Assembly (NCBI RefSeq): GCF_029894125.1
Contig: NZ_JARXYZ010000021.1
Location: 78,655-142,654 of the forward strand
Length of the DNA: 64,000 nucleotides
Source of the DNA: Kitasatospora sp. MAA19
GTDB taxonomy: Bacteria > Actinomycetota > Actinomycetes > Streptomycetales > Streptomycetaceae
Direction: 5' to 3'
Below, piece by piece: positions 7,741-19,700 of this stretch (positions are counted from its first letter, which is position 1; every line of letters begins with the position of its first letter). A model generated the notes under the pieces. That model saw only the letters and a list, made by a program, of their open reading frames with translations, ran no database searches and was not told the origin of the DNA. Position numbers and translations under genes: made by a program.

Positions 7741-10700
7741 TCACTCTCCAAGCTTCTCGGCGAGCACGGAGGCGATCCGTGCGATGGGTTCCGGACGGGT
7801 CAGCTCGCCGTGCGCGCAGGCGAGGCGGTGGGGCTCGATCCGGCCGTCCAGGTACGGCCGCCAGGACTGCTCGTAGGGCCAGTCGGCGGGCTTGTCGAGG
7901 GTCGCGCCGAAGAAGACGGCGTCGCCCCGGTAACGGCCGGGCACGTGCTCGGCCATGAGCTTGCGGTGCCGCTCGAACACGCCGGGCAGCTCGGCGGCGG
8001 TCTCCCCCAGGACGGCGGCCAGCTCGGCCTGGCCGCGCCCGGCCTCCGGGTCGTAGCCCAGGGACAGCAGCAACTCGGCCAGGGTGTCGACGGGTTCGTC
8101 CTGCCCCGGCCCGTCGGCGGCCGCCGGACCGTGGCCGGTGACCGGTGCGCCGTCGAGCAGGGCGAGCACACCGACCGGTGCGCCCTCGGCCTGGAGCCGG
8201 ACGGCCATCTCCTGGGCGACGACCGCCCCGAAGGACCAGCCGAGCAGGTGGTACGGGCCGGCGGGCCACACCGCGCGGATCTGCCGCACGTAGTCCTCGG
8301 CGATCTCCGCGACGCTCGCCGGTGCTGCCCCGCGCAGGCCGCGGGCCTGCAGACCGTAGACCGGGCGTTCGGCCCCGAGGTGCGGCAGCAGGCCGGAGTA
8401 GACCCAGCTGATGCCGGCGGCCGGGTGGACGCAGAACAGCGGGGCCAGGCCGCCACCGGTGCGCAGCGGCAGCAGGACGTCCAGGGCGTCGGCGGCCGGC
8501 CCGGCACCGAGCCGGTCGGCCAGTCCCGCGACGGTCGGCGCCTCGAACAGTGCGCGCATCCCGAGGTCGGCGCCGAGGGCGGTGCGGATCCGGGCGAGCA
8601 GCTTCATCGCGAGCAGGGAGTGGCCGCCGAGTGCGAAGAAGTCGTCGTCGATGCCGACCCCGGCGATCCCCAGGACCTCGGCGAACAGCCCGCAGAGGAC
8701 CCGCTCCTGTTCGGTGCGCGGTGCGCGGCCCCGGGCGAGTTCGGCGAAGTCCGGCGCGGGCAGGGCCCGGTGGTCAAGCTTGCCGCTGCCGGTGAGCGGC
8801 AGGGCGTCGAGCGGGACGACGGCGGCCGGCACCATGTAGCCGGGCAGGAGCCCGCCCGCGAAGGCCCGCAGGCCGGCCGGGTCCAGCCGGCCATCGGTCA
8901 CCGCGTAGGCGACCAGACGGGTGCCCGCCGCGCGGTCCTCGACCGGGCGGACGACGGCCGCCGACACCTGGGGGTGCCGCCGCAGGACCTGTTCGATCTC
9001 GCCGAGTTCGATCCGGAAGCCGCGGATCTTGACCTGCTGGTCGGTACGGCCGAGGTACTCCAGTTCGCCGTCCCGCGAGCGGCGCACCAGGTCGCCGGTG
9101 CGGTACATCTGCGCGCCGGGCGCGAACGGGCAGGCCACGAACCGCTCCGCGGTCAGCCCCGGCCGGTTCAAGTACCCCCGGGCCAGAGCGGCCCCCGCCA
9201 GGTACAGCTCACCCGCCACCCCGACCGGCACCGGGTTCAACCGCTCGTCCAGCACATAGGCACGCGTCCCGGCGACCGTACGGCCCAGCACCGGCCGCTC
9301 CGAGGCCGCCAGCGGCTGGACGAGCGTGTCCACCGTCGCCTCCGTCGGCCCGTACAGGTTGTACGCCTCCGTCGCCGGCGCCTCCCGCAACCGCGACCAC
9401 AGCGCCTGCCCGACCGCCTCACCACCGAGCAGTAACAGCTCCGGCGCCGCCGCCGGCTCGGCCAACAGCCCCTCCTCCAGCAGCTGTTCGGCGTAGGACG
9501 GCGTCACCTCCAGCACCCCGATACCGCGCTCGCGGACCTGACGCACCAGCGCTGTCGCGTCCCGGCGCACCTCGTCACCGACCAGGTGCAGCTCATGCCC
9601 GGCCACCAGCCACAACAGGCCGTCCCAGGAGGCGTCGAAGCAGAGCGAGGCCGTCAACGCGACCCGCGACCGCTCCCGGCCCGCCATCACACCGGCACGG
9701 TGGGCCGCCAACAGCGCGGCCAGGCTCCCGTGCGACACCACCACACCCTTGGGGCGACCCGTCGAACCCGAGGTGTGGATCACATACGCCGCGTCCTGCC
9801 CGGTGGCGCGGGGGGCCGGGTCACTCACGGGGCCGTGTCCGTCGTCGGCGACGTCCAGCGTCCGCAGGCCCGCCAGGACCTCTGGCAGCGGCCACCGCGG
9901 GTCGGTCAGCACCAGCGACGGACGGGAGTCCGCCAGGACGCCGGCGGTGCGGTCGGCCGGATACTCGGCGTCCAGCGGCAGGTACACCCCGCCGGCCTTC
10001 AGCACCGCCAGCAGCCCCACCACCGACTCCACCGAACGCGGCAGCGCCAGCGCCACCACCGACTCCGGCCCCACCCCCGCGGCGATCAGCCGGTGCGCCA
10101 GCCGATTCGCCCGCACGTTCAACTCCGCGAAGGTCAACGCCCGGGCGCCGCACACCAGGGCCACCGCGTCCGGCATCCGCGCCGCCTGCTCCTCGAACAC
10201 CGCCGGCACCAGCGGCACCCGCGACGGCAGCGACGTGAACCCACCACCGAGCAGCGCGGCCCGCTCGTCCGCCGCCAACAGCTCCACCCGGCCCAGCGGC
10301 AACTCCGGGCTCTCCACCACGGCCCGCAGCAGCCGCCCGAACCGCACCGCCAGCGACTCCACCGTCTCCCGGTCGAACAGATCCGTCGCGAAGTCGATCG
10401 CGCACTCCAGGCCGGCGGGCTCGCCGTCCGCGTCGAAGGTCTCGCCCATGCCGATGCTCAGATCGAACTTGGCCACCGATCCGGCCGTCGACTGCACGGT
10501 GGCGGGCAGGGCACCGAGGGTGAGCGGCGCGGAGGCCGTCCGGTCGCCTTCCAGCAGCAGCATCACCTGGAACAGGGGGTGGCGGGCCAGCGAGCGCGCC
10601 GGGTTCAACTCCTCCACCAGCCGCTCGAACGGCACGTCCTGATGACCGAACGCCCCCAGATCCGTCTCCCGCACCCGGCCCAGCAGTTCGGCGAAACTCG

Positions 10701-13700
10701 GATCACCCGACGTGTCCGTCCGCAGCACCAACGTGTTGACGAAGAACCCCACCAACTCGTCCAACGCCTCGTCCGAACGCCCCGCCACCACCGTACCGAT
10801 CGGCAGGTCCGTCCCCGCACCCAACCGCGTCAACAAAGCCGCCAACGCCGCCTGCACCGTCATGAACAACGTCACCCGATGCTCACGCGACAACCCCACC
10901 AGCCCACGGTGCAACCCCACACCCAACGGCAGCACCACCCGGTCACCCCGATGCGACGCCACCACACCACGCGGACGATCCACCGGCAACACCAACTCCT
11001 CCGGAAGACCCCCCAACACCCCACGCCAATAATCCAGTTGGCGCGAGATCACGCTCTCCGCGTCCGACTCCTCCCCCAACAACCCCCGCTGCCACACCGC
11101 ATAATCCGCGTACTGCACCGGCAACGGCTCCCCCACCGACACCCCACCACCACACCGCACCCCGTACGCCACCGACAGATCCCGCAACAACGGACCCATC
11201 GACCAACCGTCACCGGCGATGTGGTGCAGCACCAGCACCAGGAGGTCTCCGTCGGCCCCGCCCGGGATCACCTGGGCGCGCATCGGCAGGTCGGCGGCCA
11301 GGTCGAACGGCCGGTCGACGCAGCTCTCGGGGTCGGTGCCCACCGGCAGGACCTCGACGGCGATCCGGGCCTCGTCCGGCGGCAGGATCCGCTGGTACGG
11401 CTCACCGTCCGCCTCGGCCACGAGCGTGCGCAGGCTCTCGTGCCGCGCCACCACGTCCCCCAGCGCCGCCTCCAACGCCGCCACGTCCAGCTCACCGTCC
11501 AGCCGCAGCACCACGGGGAGGTTGTAGAGCGCGCTCGGGCCCTCCATCCGGTCGATCAGCCACAACCGCTGCTGCGCGAACGACAACGGCACCCGCTCCG
11601 GACGCCCGACACCCCCCGCCAACACCGGCCGGCCGACCCCGGCACCCGAACGCGCCGCCAGCCCGGCCACCGTCGGCGCCTCGAACACGTCCCGCACCCC
11701 CAGCTCCACCCCCAACACCGACCGCACCCGGCTCAACAACCGCGTCGCCAGCAGGGAATGACCACCGAGCACGAAGAAGTCGTCGTCGACACCCACCCCA
11801 TCGACACCGAGAACCTCCGCGAACAACCCGCAGAGGATCTCCTCCTGCGCCGTCCGCGCCGCCCGACCGCCCACCGTGAACTCCGCGAAGTCCGGCGCCG
11901 GCAGGGCCCGGTGGTCCACCTTCCCGCTGCCGGTGAGCGGCAGGGCGTCGAGCGGGACGACGGCGGCCGGCACCATGTAGCCGGGCAGTGTCCGGGCGAC
12001 GAACTCCCGCAGGTCGAGGGCGATCCCGGGGATCTGCTCGGTGACCGCGCAGTAGGCCACCAGCCGGCGGTCGCCACCGTCGCTCTCCCGCGTGGTGACG
12101 ACCGCCTGGCGCACGGCGTCGTGGCGGACCAGCACCTGTTCGATCTCGCCGAGTTCGATCCGGAAGCCGCGGATCTTGACCTGCTGGTCGGTACGGCCCA
12201 GGTACTCCAGTTCACCGTCCCGCGAGCGGCGCACCAGGTCACCCGTGCGGTACATCTGCGCGCCGGACGCGAACGGGCAGGCCACGAACCGCTCCGCGGT
12301 CAGCCCCGGCCGGTTCAGGTACCCCCGGGCCAGAGCGGCCCCCGCCAGGTACAGCTCACCCGCCACCCCGACCGGCACCGGGTTCAACCGCTCGTCCAGC
12401 ACATAGGCACGCGTCCCGGCGACCGTACGGCCCAGCACCGGCCGCTCCGAGGCCGCCAGCGGCTGGACGAGCGTGTCCACCGTCGCCTCCGTCGGCCCGT
12501 ACAGGTTGTACGCCTCCGTCGCCGGCGCCTCCCGCAACCGCGACCACAGCGCCTGCCCGACCGCCTCACCACCGAGCAGCAACAGCTCCGGCGCCGCCGC
12601 CGGCTCGGCCAACAGCCCCTCCTCCAGCAGCTGTTCGGCGTAGGACGGCGTCACCTCCAGCACCCCGATACCGCGCTCGCGGACCTGACGCACCAGCGCT
12701 GTCGCGTCCCGGCGCACCTCGTCACCGACCAGGTGCACCTCATGCCCGGCCACCAGCCACAACAGGCCGTCCCAGGAGGCGTCGAAGCAGAGCGAGGCCG
12801 TCAACGCGACCCGCGACCGCTCCCGGCCCGCCATCACACCGCCACGGTGCGCCGCCAACAGCGCGGCCAGGCTCCCGTGCGACACCACCACACCCTTGGG
12901 ACGACCCGCCGAACCCGAGGTGTGGATCACATACGCCGCGTCCCCAGCAGAGGCCCGCGCGGCGGGGTTCGACTCCGGACCGGCCGCGTCACCGGCCGTG
13001 TCCCCGGCCTCGACCACGGTCAGGCCGGTCAGCAGCTCCGGGTGCGGCCAGCGGTCGTCGGTGAGGACGAGTACGGGCTGCGCGTCGGCGAGCGTGTGCG
13101 CGGTACGGTCGGCCGGATACTCGGCGTCCAGCGGCAGGTACACCCCGCCGGCCTTCAGCACCGCCAGCAGCCCCACCACCGACTCCACCGAACGCGGCAG
13201 CGCCAGCGCCACCACCGACTCCGGCCCCACCCCCGCGGCGATCAGCCGGTGCGCCAGCCGATTCGCCCGCACATTCACCTCACCGAACGTCAGGCGCTCC
13301 GCGCCGCACACCAGGGCCACCGCATCCGGCATCCGCGCCGCCTGCTCCTCGAACACCGCCGACACCAGCGGCACCCGCGACGGCAGCGACGTGAACCCGC
13401 CGCCCACCAGCGCGGCCCGCTCCTCCGCCGCCAACAGCTCCACCCGGCCCAGCGGCAACTCCGGGCTCTCCACCACGGCCCGCAGCAGCCGCCCGAACCG
13501 CACCGCCAGCGACTCCACCGTCTCCCGGTCGAACAGATCCGTCGCGAAGTCGATCGCGCAGTCGATCCCGGCGGGTTCGCCGTCCGGGCCGAAGACTTCC
13601 TCCATGATCACGTTGAGGTCGAACTTGGCGACCCCGGTCCCGGCCGGCAGTGCCTCGACGCGCAGTCCGGGCAGGTCCAGTTCGGCGCCCTCGTTGCTCT

Positions 13701-16700
13701 GCAGGACGAGCATCACCTGGAACAGGGGGTGGCGGGCCAGCGAGCGCGCCGGGTTCAACTCCTCCACCAGCCGCTCGAACGGCACGTCCTGATGACCGAA
13801 CGCCCCCAGATCCGACTCCCGCACCCGGCCCAGCAGTTCGGCGAAACTCGGATCACCCGACGTGTCCGTCCGCAGCACCAACGTGTTGACGAAGAACCCC
13901 ACCAACTCGTCCAACGCCTCGTCCGAACGCCCCGCCACCACCGTACCGATCGGCAGGTCCGTCCCCGCACCCAACCGCGTCAACAAAGCCGCCAACGCCG
14001 CCTGCACCGTCATGAACAACGTCACCCGATGCTCACGCGACAACCCCACCAGCCCACGGTGCAACCCCACACCCAACGGCAGCACCACCCGGTCACCCCG
14101 ATGCGACGCCACCACACCACGCGGACGATCCACCGGCAACACCAACTCCTCCGGAAGACCCCCCAACACCCCACGCCAATACTCCAGTTGGCGCGAGATC
14201 ACGCTCTCCGCGTCCGACTCCTCCCCCAACAACCCCCGCTGCCACACCGCATAATCCGCGTACTGCACCGGCAACGGCTCCCCCACCGACACCCCACCAC
14301 CACACCGCACCCCGTACGCCACCGACAGATCCCGCAACAACGGACCCATCGACCAACCGTCACTGACGATGTGGTGCAGCACCAGGAGCAGCACGTGGCT
14401 CTCCTCGGCCGTCCTCAGCAGGGTCGCGCGGAAGGGCGGTTCAGCCGCCAGGTCGAAGGGACGGCGGGACTCCTCGTCCACCGCGCCGGCCAGCGCGTCA
14501 GCCGGGCAGTCCCGGCATTCGACGGAGATCCGGGCCTCGTCCGGCGGCAGGATCCGCTGGTACGGCTCACCGTCCGCCTCGGCCACGAGCGTGCGCAGGC
14601 TCTCGTGCCGCGCCACCACGTCCCCCAGCGCCGCCTCCAACGCCGCCACGTCCAGCTCACCGTCCAGCCGCAGCGCGACCGGCACGTTGTAGAGCGCGCT
14701 CGGGCCCTCCATCCGGTCGATCAGCCACAACCGCTGCTGCGCGAACGACAACGGCACCCGCTCCGGACGCCCGACACCCCCCGCCAACACCGGCCGACCG
14801 ACCCCGGCACCCGAACGCGCCACCAGCCCAGCCACCGTCGGCGCCTCGAACACATCCCGCACCCCCAGCTCCACCCCCAACACCGACCGCACCCGGCTCA
14901 ACAACCGCGTCGCCAGCAGGGAATGACCACCGAGCACGAAGAAGTCGTCGTCGACACCCACCCCATCGACACCGAGAACCTCCGCGAACAACCCGCAGAG
15001 GATCTCCTCCTGCGCCGTCCGCGCCGCCCGACCGCCCACCACGGACTCCGCGAAGTCCGGCGCCGGCAGCGCGGAGCGGTCCAGCTTGCCGTTGGCGTTG
15101 AGCGGCAGCGCCTCCAGCCCCACGAAGGCGGCCGGCACCATGTGGGCGGGCAGTTCGGCCGCGAGGGCGGCGCGCAGCCCGGCCGGGTCCGACGCGGCCG
15201 GGCCGACCAGGTAGGCGACCAGCCGCGCCCCGCCCGGGCCCTGCTCGTACGGCAGCACCGCGGCCTGGAGCACGCCCGGCTGCGCGGTCAGCGCGGTCTC
15301 GATCTCGCCGAGTTCGATCCGGAAGCCGCGGACCTTGACCTGCTGGTCGGTACGGCCGAGGTACTCCAGGTCCCCGTCCGGGCGGCGGCGCACCAGGTCA
15401 CCCGTGCGGTACATCCGCCCTCCTCGCCCGCCACCGGGCAGGAGGGGCCCGTCGGGCTCGAACGGGCAGGCCACGAACCGCTCCGCGGTCAGCCCCGGCC
15501 GGTTCAGGTACCCCCGGGCCAGACCCGCCCCCGCCAGGTACAGCTCACCGGGCACCCCGACCGGCACCGGGTTCAGCTGCCCGTCCAGCACGTAGCCGCG
15601 GTGGTTGCCGAGCGGGTGGCCGACCAGCGGGCGCTCGCTGTCGGCGAGGCGGTGGTACAGGGCGTCGACGGTGCACTCGGTCGGGCCGTAGACGTTGTAC
15701 GCGATCAGGTCCGGAGCGTCCCGCAGGGTGGTCCACAGGGCCTGGCCGGTGGCCTCGCCGCCGAGCATCAGCAGGGCGGGCGGGCAGCGGGTGAGCAGTC
15801 CCTCCTCGATCAGCTGGTCCGCGTAGGTGGGCGTGAGGTCGAGGACGTCGATCCCGGTGCGCTCGGCGTGGCGCACCAGCGCGGCCGCGTCGCGGCGCAC
15901 GTCGTCGCCGACCAGGTGCAGCTCGTGCCCGGCCGCGAGCCAGAGGAAGCCCTCCAGGGAGGTGTCGAAGGACAGCGAGGCGGTGAGCGCGACCGTCAGC
16001 CGGCGGCCCGGCCGGGCACGCTCGGCGGCGGCCACGGTCTCGGCACGGTGGAAGGCCAGCAGATTGGCGACGTTGCCGCAGGAGACCACGACGCCCTTGG
16101 GCCTGCCGGTGGAGCCGGAGGTGTAGATGACGTAGGCGGCGTGCCCCGGATGGGCGGTGCCGGGCAGGTCGTGGGCGTCGTGGAAGGCCCACAGCTCCTC
16201 GTCGACGGGCAGCACGGTGCGTCCGTCCAGCGCCTCGGCGAGCGGCCAGCGGGCGTCGGTGAGCACGACCGCCGGGGCGGAGTCAGCCAGCATGTAGGCG
16301 ATCCGCTCCGCCGGGTACTCCGGGTCCAGCGGCAGGAAGGCCGCGCCGGCCTTCAGCGTCGCCAGCGCGGCGACCACCGACTCCACCGAGCGCGGCAGGG
16401 CGAGGGCGACCACGGTGTCCGGTCCGGCGCCCTCGTCGAGGAGGGCGCGGGCCAGCCGGTTGGCCCGGGCGTTCAGCTCCGCGAAGGTCAGCGAATCCGG
16501 CCCGCAGACCAGGGCGACGGCCCCGGGGGTGCGCGCGGCCTGCTCCTCGAACACCGTCAGGTAGGGCGTGTCGGCGTCCGGCAGCGCCGTGTCGTTCCAT
16601 CCGGCGAGGGTGTCCCGCTCGGCCTCGCCCCGCACCTCCAGGGCGGTGACCGGGCGCTCGGGGTCCTCGACCGCCTGGCGCAGGATCAGCTCCAGGGCGG

Positions 16701-19700
16701 CGGCGAGCCGCCGGACCGTCTCCGGGTCGAACAGGTCGGTCGCGTACTCCAGGCCGCCGCTCAGCCCGGCCGGGGAGCCGCCGGCGGCGAACCGCTCGAC
16801 CAGGCTGAGGGTGAGGTCGAAGGTCGCGGTGCCGAAGTCGACCGGCGCCTCGGTCACGGTGATGCCGGGCAGGTCCGGCCCGTCCTCGGGGGTGCCGGCG
16901 AAGGCCAGCATCACCTGGAACAGGGGGTGGCGGGCCAGCGACCGGGCCGGGTTCAGCTCCTCGACCAGCGACTCGAACGGCAGGTCCTGGTGCTCGTAGG
17001 CCGCGAGGTCGGTGTCCCGGACGCGGCGCAGCAGTTCGGCGAAGCTCGGCCGGCCGGAGAGGTCGGTGCGCAGCACGAGGGTGTTGGCGAAGTAGCCGAC
17101 CAGGTCGGTGACGGCCTCGTCGAGGCGGCCGGCCATCGGGGTGCCGATCGGCAGGTCGGTGCCGGCGCCGAAGCGGTGCAGCAGGGTGGCGTAGGCGGCC
17201 TGGAGGACCATGAACAGGGTCGTGCCGTGCTCGGTGGCGAGCGCGCCGAGGCGGGCGTGCAGCTCGGCGTCGAGCTCCACCGGGACGACGGCGCCGCGGT
17301 GGGTGGCGACCGGCGGCCGGGGCCGGTCCAGCGGCAGTGGCAGCTCGTCGGGCAGGTCGGCCAGCGCGTCGCGCCAGTAGGCGAGTTGGCGGGCGGCCAG
17401 GCTCTCGGGGTCGTCCTCGTCGCCGAGCAGGGCGTGCTGCCAGAGCGCGTGGTCGGCGTACTGGACGGGCAGCGGCTCCCAGGCGGGGGCGCGGCCGGCG
17501 AGGCGGGCCCGGTAGGCGTCGGCGAGGTCGCGGTAGAGCGGGCCCAGCGAGGCGCCGTCCCCGGCGATGTGGTGCAGGACGAGGACCAGGACGTGCTCGT
17601 CCGGGCCCTCGGGCCGCAGGTAGGCGTGCACCGGCAGGTCGACGGCCAGGTCGAAGGTGTGGCGGGCGAGTTCGTCCAGCGGGCGGTCGGTGGTGGTGAG
17701 CAGCGGGGCCGTCGGCCCGTCGAGGACGCGCTGGTGGGGGGTGCCGTCGTGGTCGGCGAAGACGGTGCGCAGGGCCTCGTGCCGCCGGACGGTGTCGCCG
17801 AGGGCGTCCGCCAGGGCGGCGGGGTCGAGCGGGCCGCGCAGCCGCAGGGCGAGGGTCACGTTGTAGGTGGCGGCGGGGCCCTCCGCCTGGGCGAGGAACC
17901 AGAGGCGGCGCTGGGCGAAGGAGAGCGGCACCCGCTCGGGCCGGGTCGCGGGCCGCAGGGCCGGACGGGCCGGGGCGGGGGTGTCGGCGGCGCGGTCGGC
18001 GAGCCGGTCGACGAGCCCGGCGACGGTGGGGGCCTGGAAGAGGTCGCCGATGGTGAGCTCGATGCCGAGGTCGGTGCGGGCCCGGCCGGTGAGGCGGGTG
18101 GCGAGCAGCGAGTGGCCGCCGAGGGCGAAGAAGTCGTCGTCGATGGTGATGTCGTCGATGCCGAGCAGTTCACCGAAGAGCTCGCACAGCGCCCGTTCGC
18201 GCTCGTCGCGCGGCGCGCGGCCGGTGTCGGCCGCGGCGAGGTCGGGGGCGGGCAGGGCCCGGCGGTCGACCTTGCCGTTGGCGTTGAGCGGCAGGGCGTC
18301 GAGGACGACGACGGCCGCGGGGACCATGTAGCCGGGCAGCGTGGTACCGGCGAAGGTGCGCAACTCGGCCGGGGTGAGCGAGGGTTCGGCGGTGCAGTAG
18401 GCGACCAGCCGGGTGTCGCCGGGGCGGTCCTCGCGGGCGATCACGATGACCTGGCGGACGGCGGGGTGGCGGGAGAGCGCCGCCTCGATCTCGCCGAGTT
18501 CGATCCGGAAGCCGCGCAGCTTGACCTGCCCGTCGATCCGGCCGAGGAACTCCACCGCGCCGTCGGCGCGCAGCCGGACGAGGTCGCCGGTGCGGTACAT
18601 CCGCTCCCCGGGCGCGTACGGGCAGGCGACGAACCGTTCGGCCGTCAGGCCGGGCCGGTTGAGGTAGCCGCGGGCCAGGCCGGCGCCGGCGATGTACAGC
18701 TCGCCCGGGACGCCGGGCGGGACGGGGCGCAGCCGGGCGTCGAGGACGTGGCTGCGCATGTTGTCGAGCGGGCCGCCGATCGGCACCCGGGGGCCCGTGA
18801 GGTCGGCGTGGGTGAGCGGGTGGTGGGTGGCGAAGGTGGTGGTCTCGGTGGGCCCGTAGACGTGGGCGAGCAGCAGGTCGGGGCAGGCGTCCAGGACGCG
18901 CCGCAGCAGGGTGGCGGAGGCGGCCTCGCCGCCGGTGCAGACGACGCGCAGGGCGGCGAAGGTCTCCGGGGCCTGCTCGGCGACGAGGTCGAACAGGGCC
19001 TTGGTGAGGAAGACGGCGGTGACGTCGTGGCGGGTGGTGACGGCGTGCAGGGCGGTGGCGTCGAGGGCGCCGGGCGGGGCGACCACGACGGTGCCGCCGG
19101 CCAGCAGGGGCGTCCAGATCTCGTAGGTGGCGGCGTCGAAGGCGTGCGGGGAGTGCAGCAGGACCCTGCGGTGCCGGCCGTCCTGCCAGCGCCGGTCGGC
19201 GGCGAGGTCGAGGACGTCGCGGTGGCGCACGGCGACGCCCTTGGGGCGGCCGGTGGAGCCGGAGGTGTACATCGCGTAGGCGAGCTGGTCCGGGTGGACG
19301 GGCACGCCGGGGCGGTGGGTGGGAGCGCCGGCCTCGTCGCCGGGGCGGACGACCACGGCGCGGTGCGGGAAGCCCGCGTCGGTGCGGTCGGTGAGCAGCA
19401 CGGGGGCGCCGGTGTCGGCGAGCACGCCGGTCATCCGCTCGGGCGGCAGGCCGGGGTGCATGGGGACGTAGCAGCCACCGGCCTTGAGGACCGCCAACGT
19501 GGCGACGACGACCTCGACGGAGCGCTCCATCAGCATCGCGACGGGGGTCTCGGGGCCTACGCCGAGGGCGATCAGGTGGTGGGCGAGGCGGTTGGCGCGG
19601 AGGTCGAGTTCGGCGTAGCAGAGGGTGCCGCCGTCGTGGGCGAGGGCGGTGGCGTGCGGGGTGAGGTCGGCCTGGCGCTCGAAGGCCCCGGCCAGGGTGC

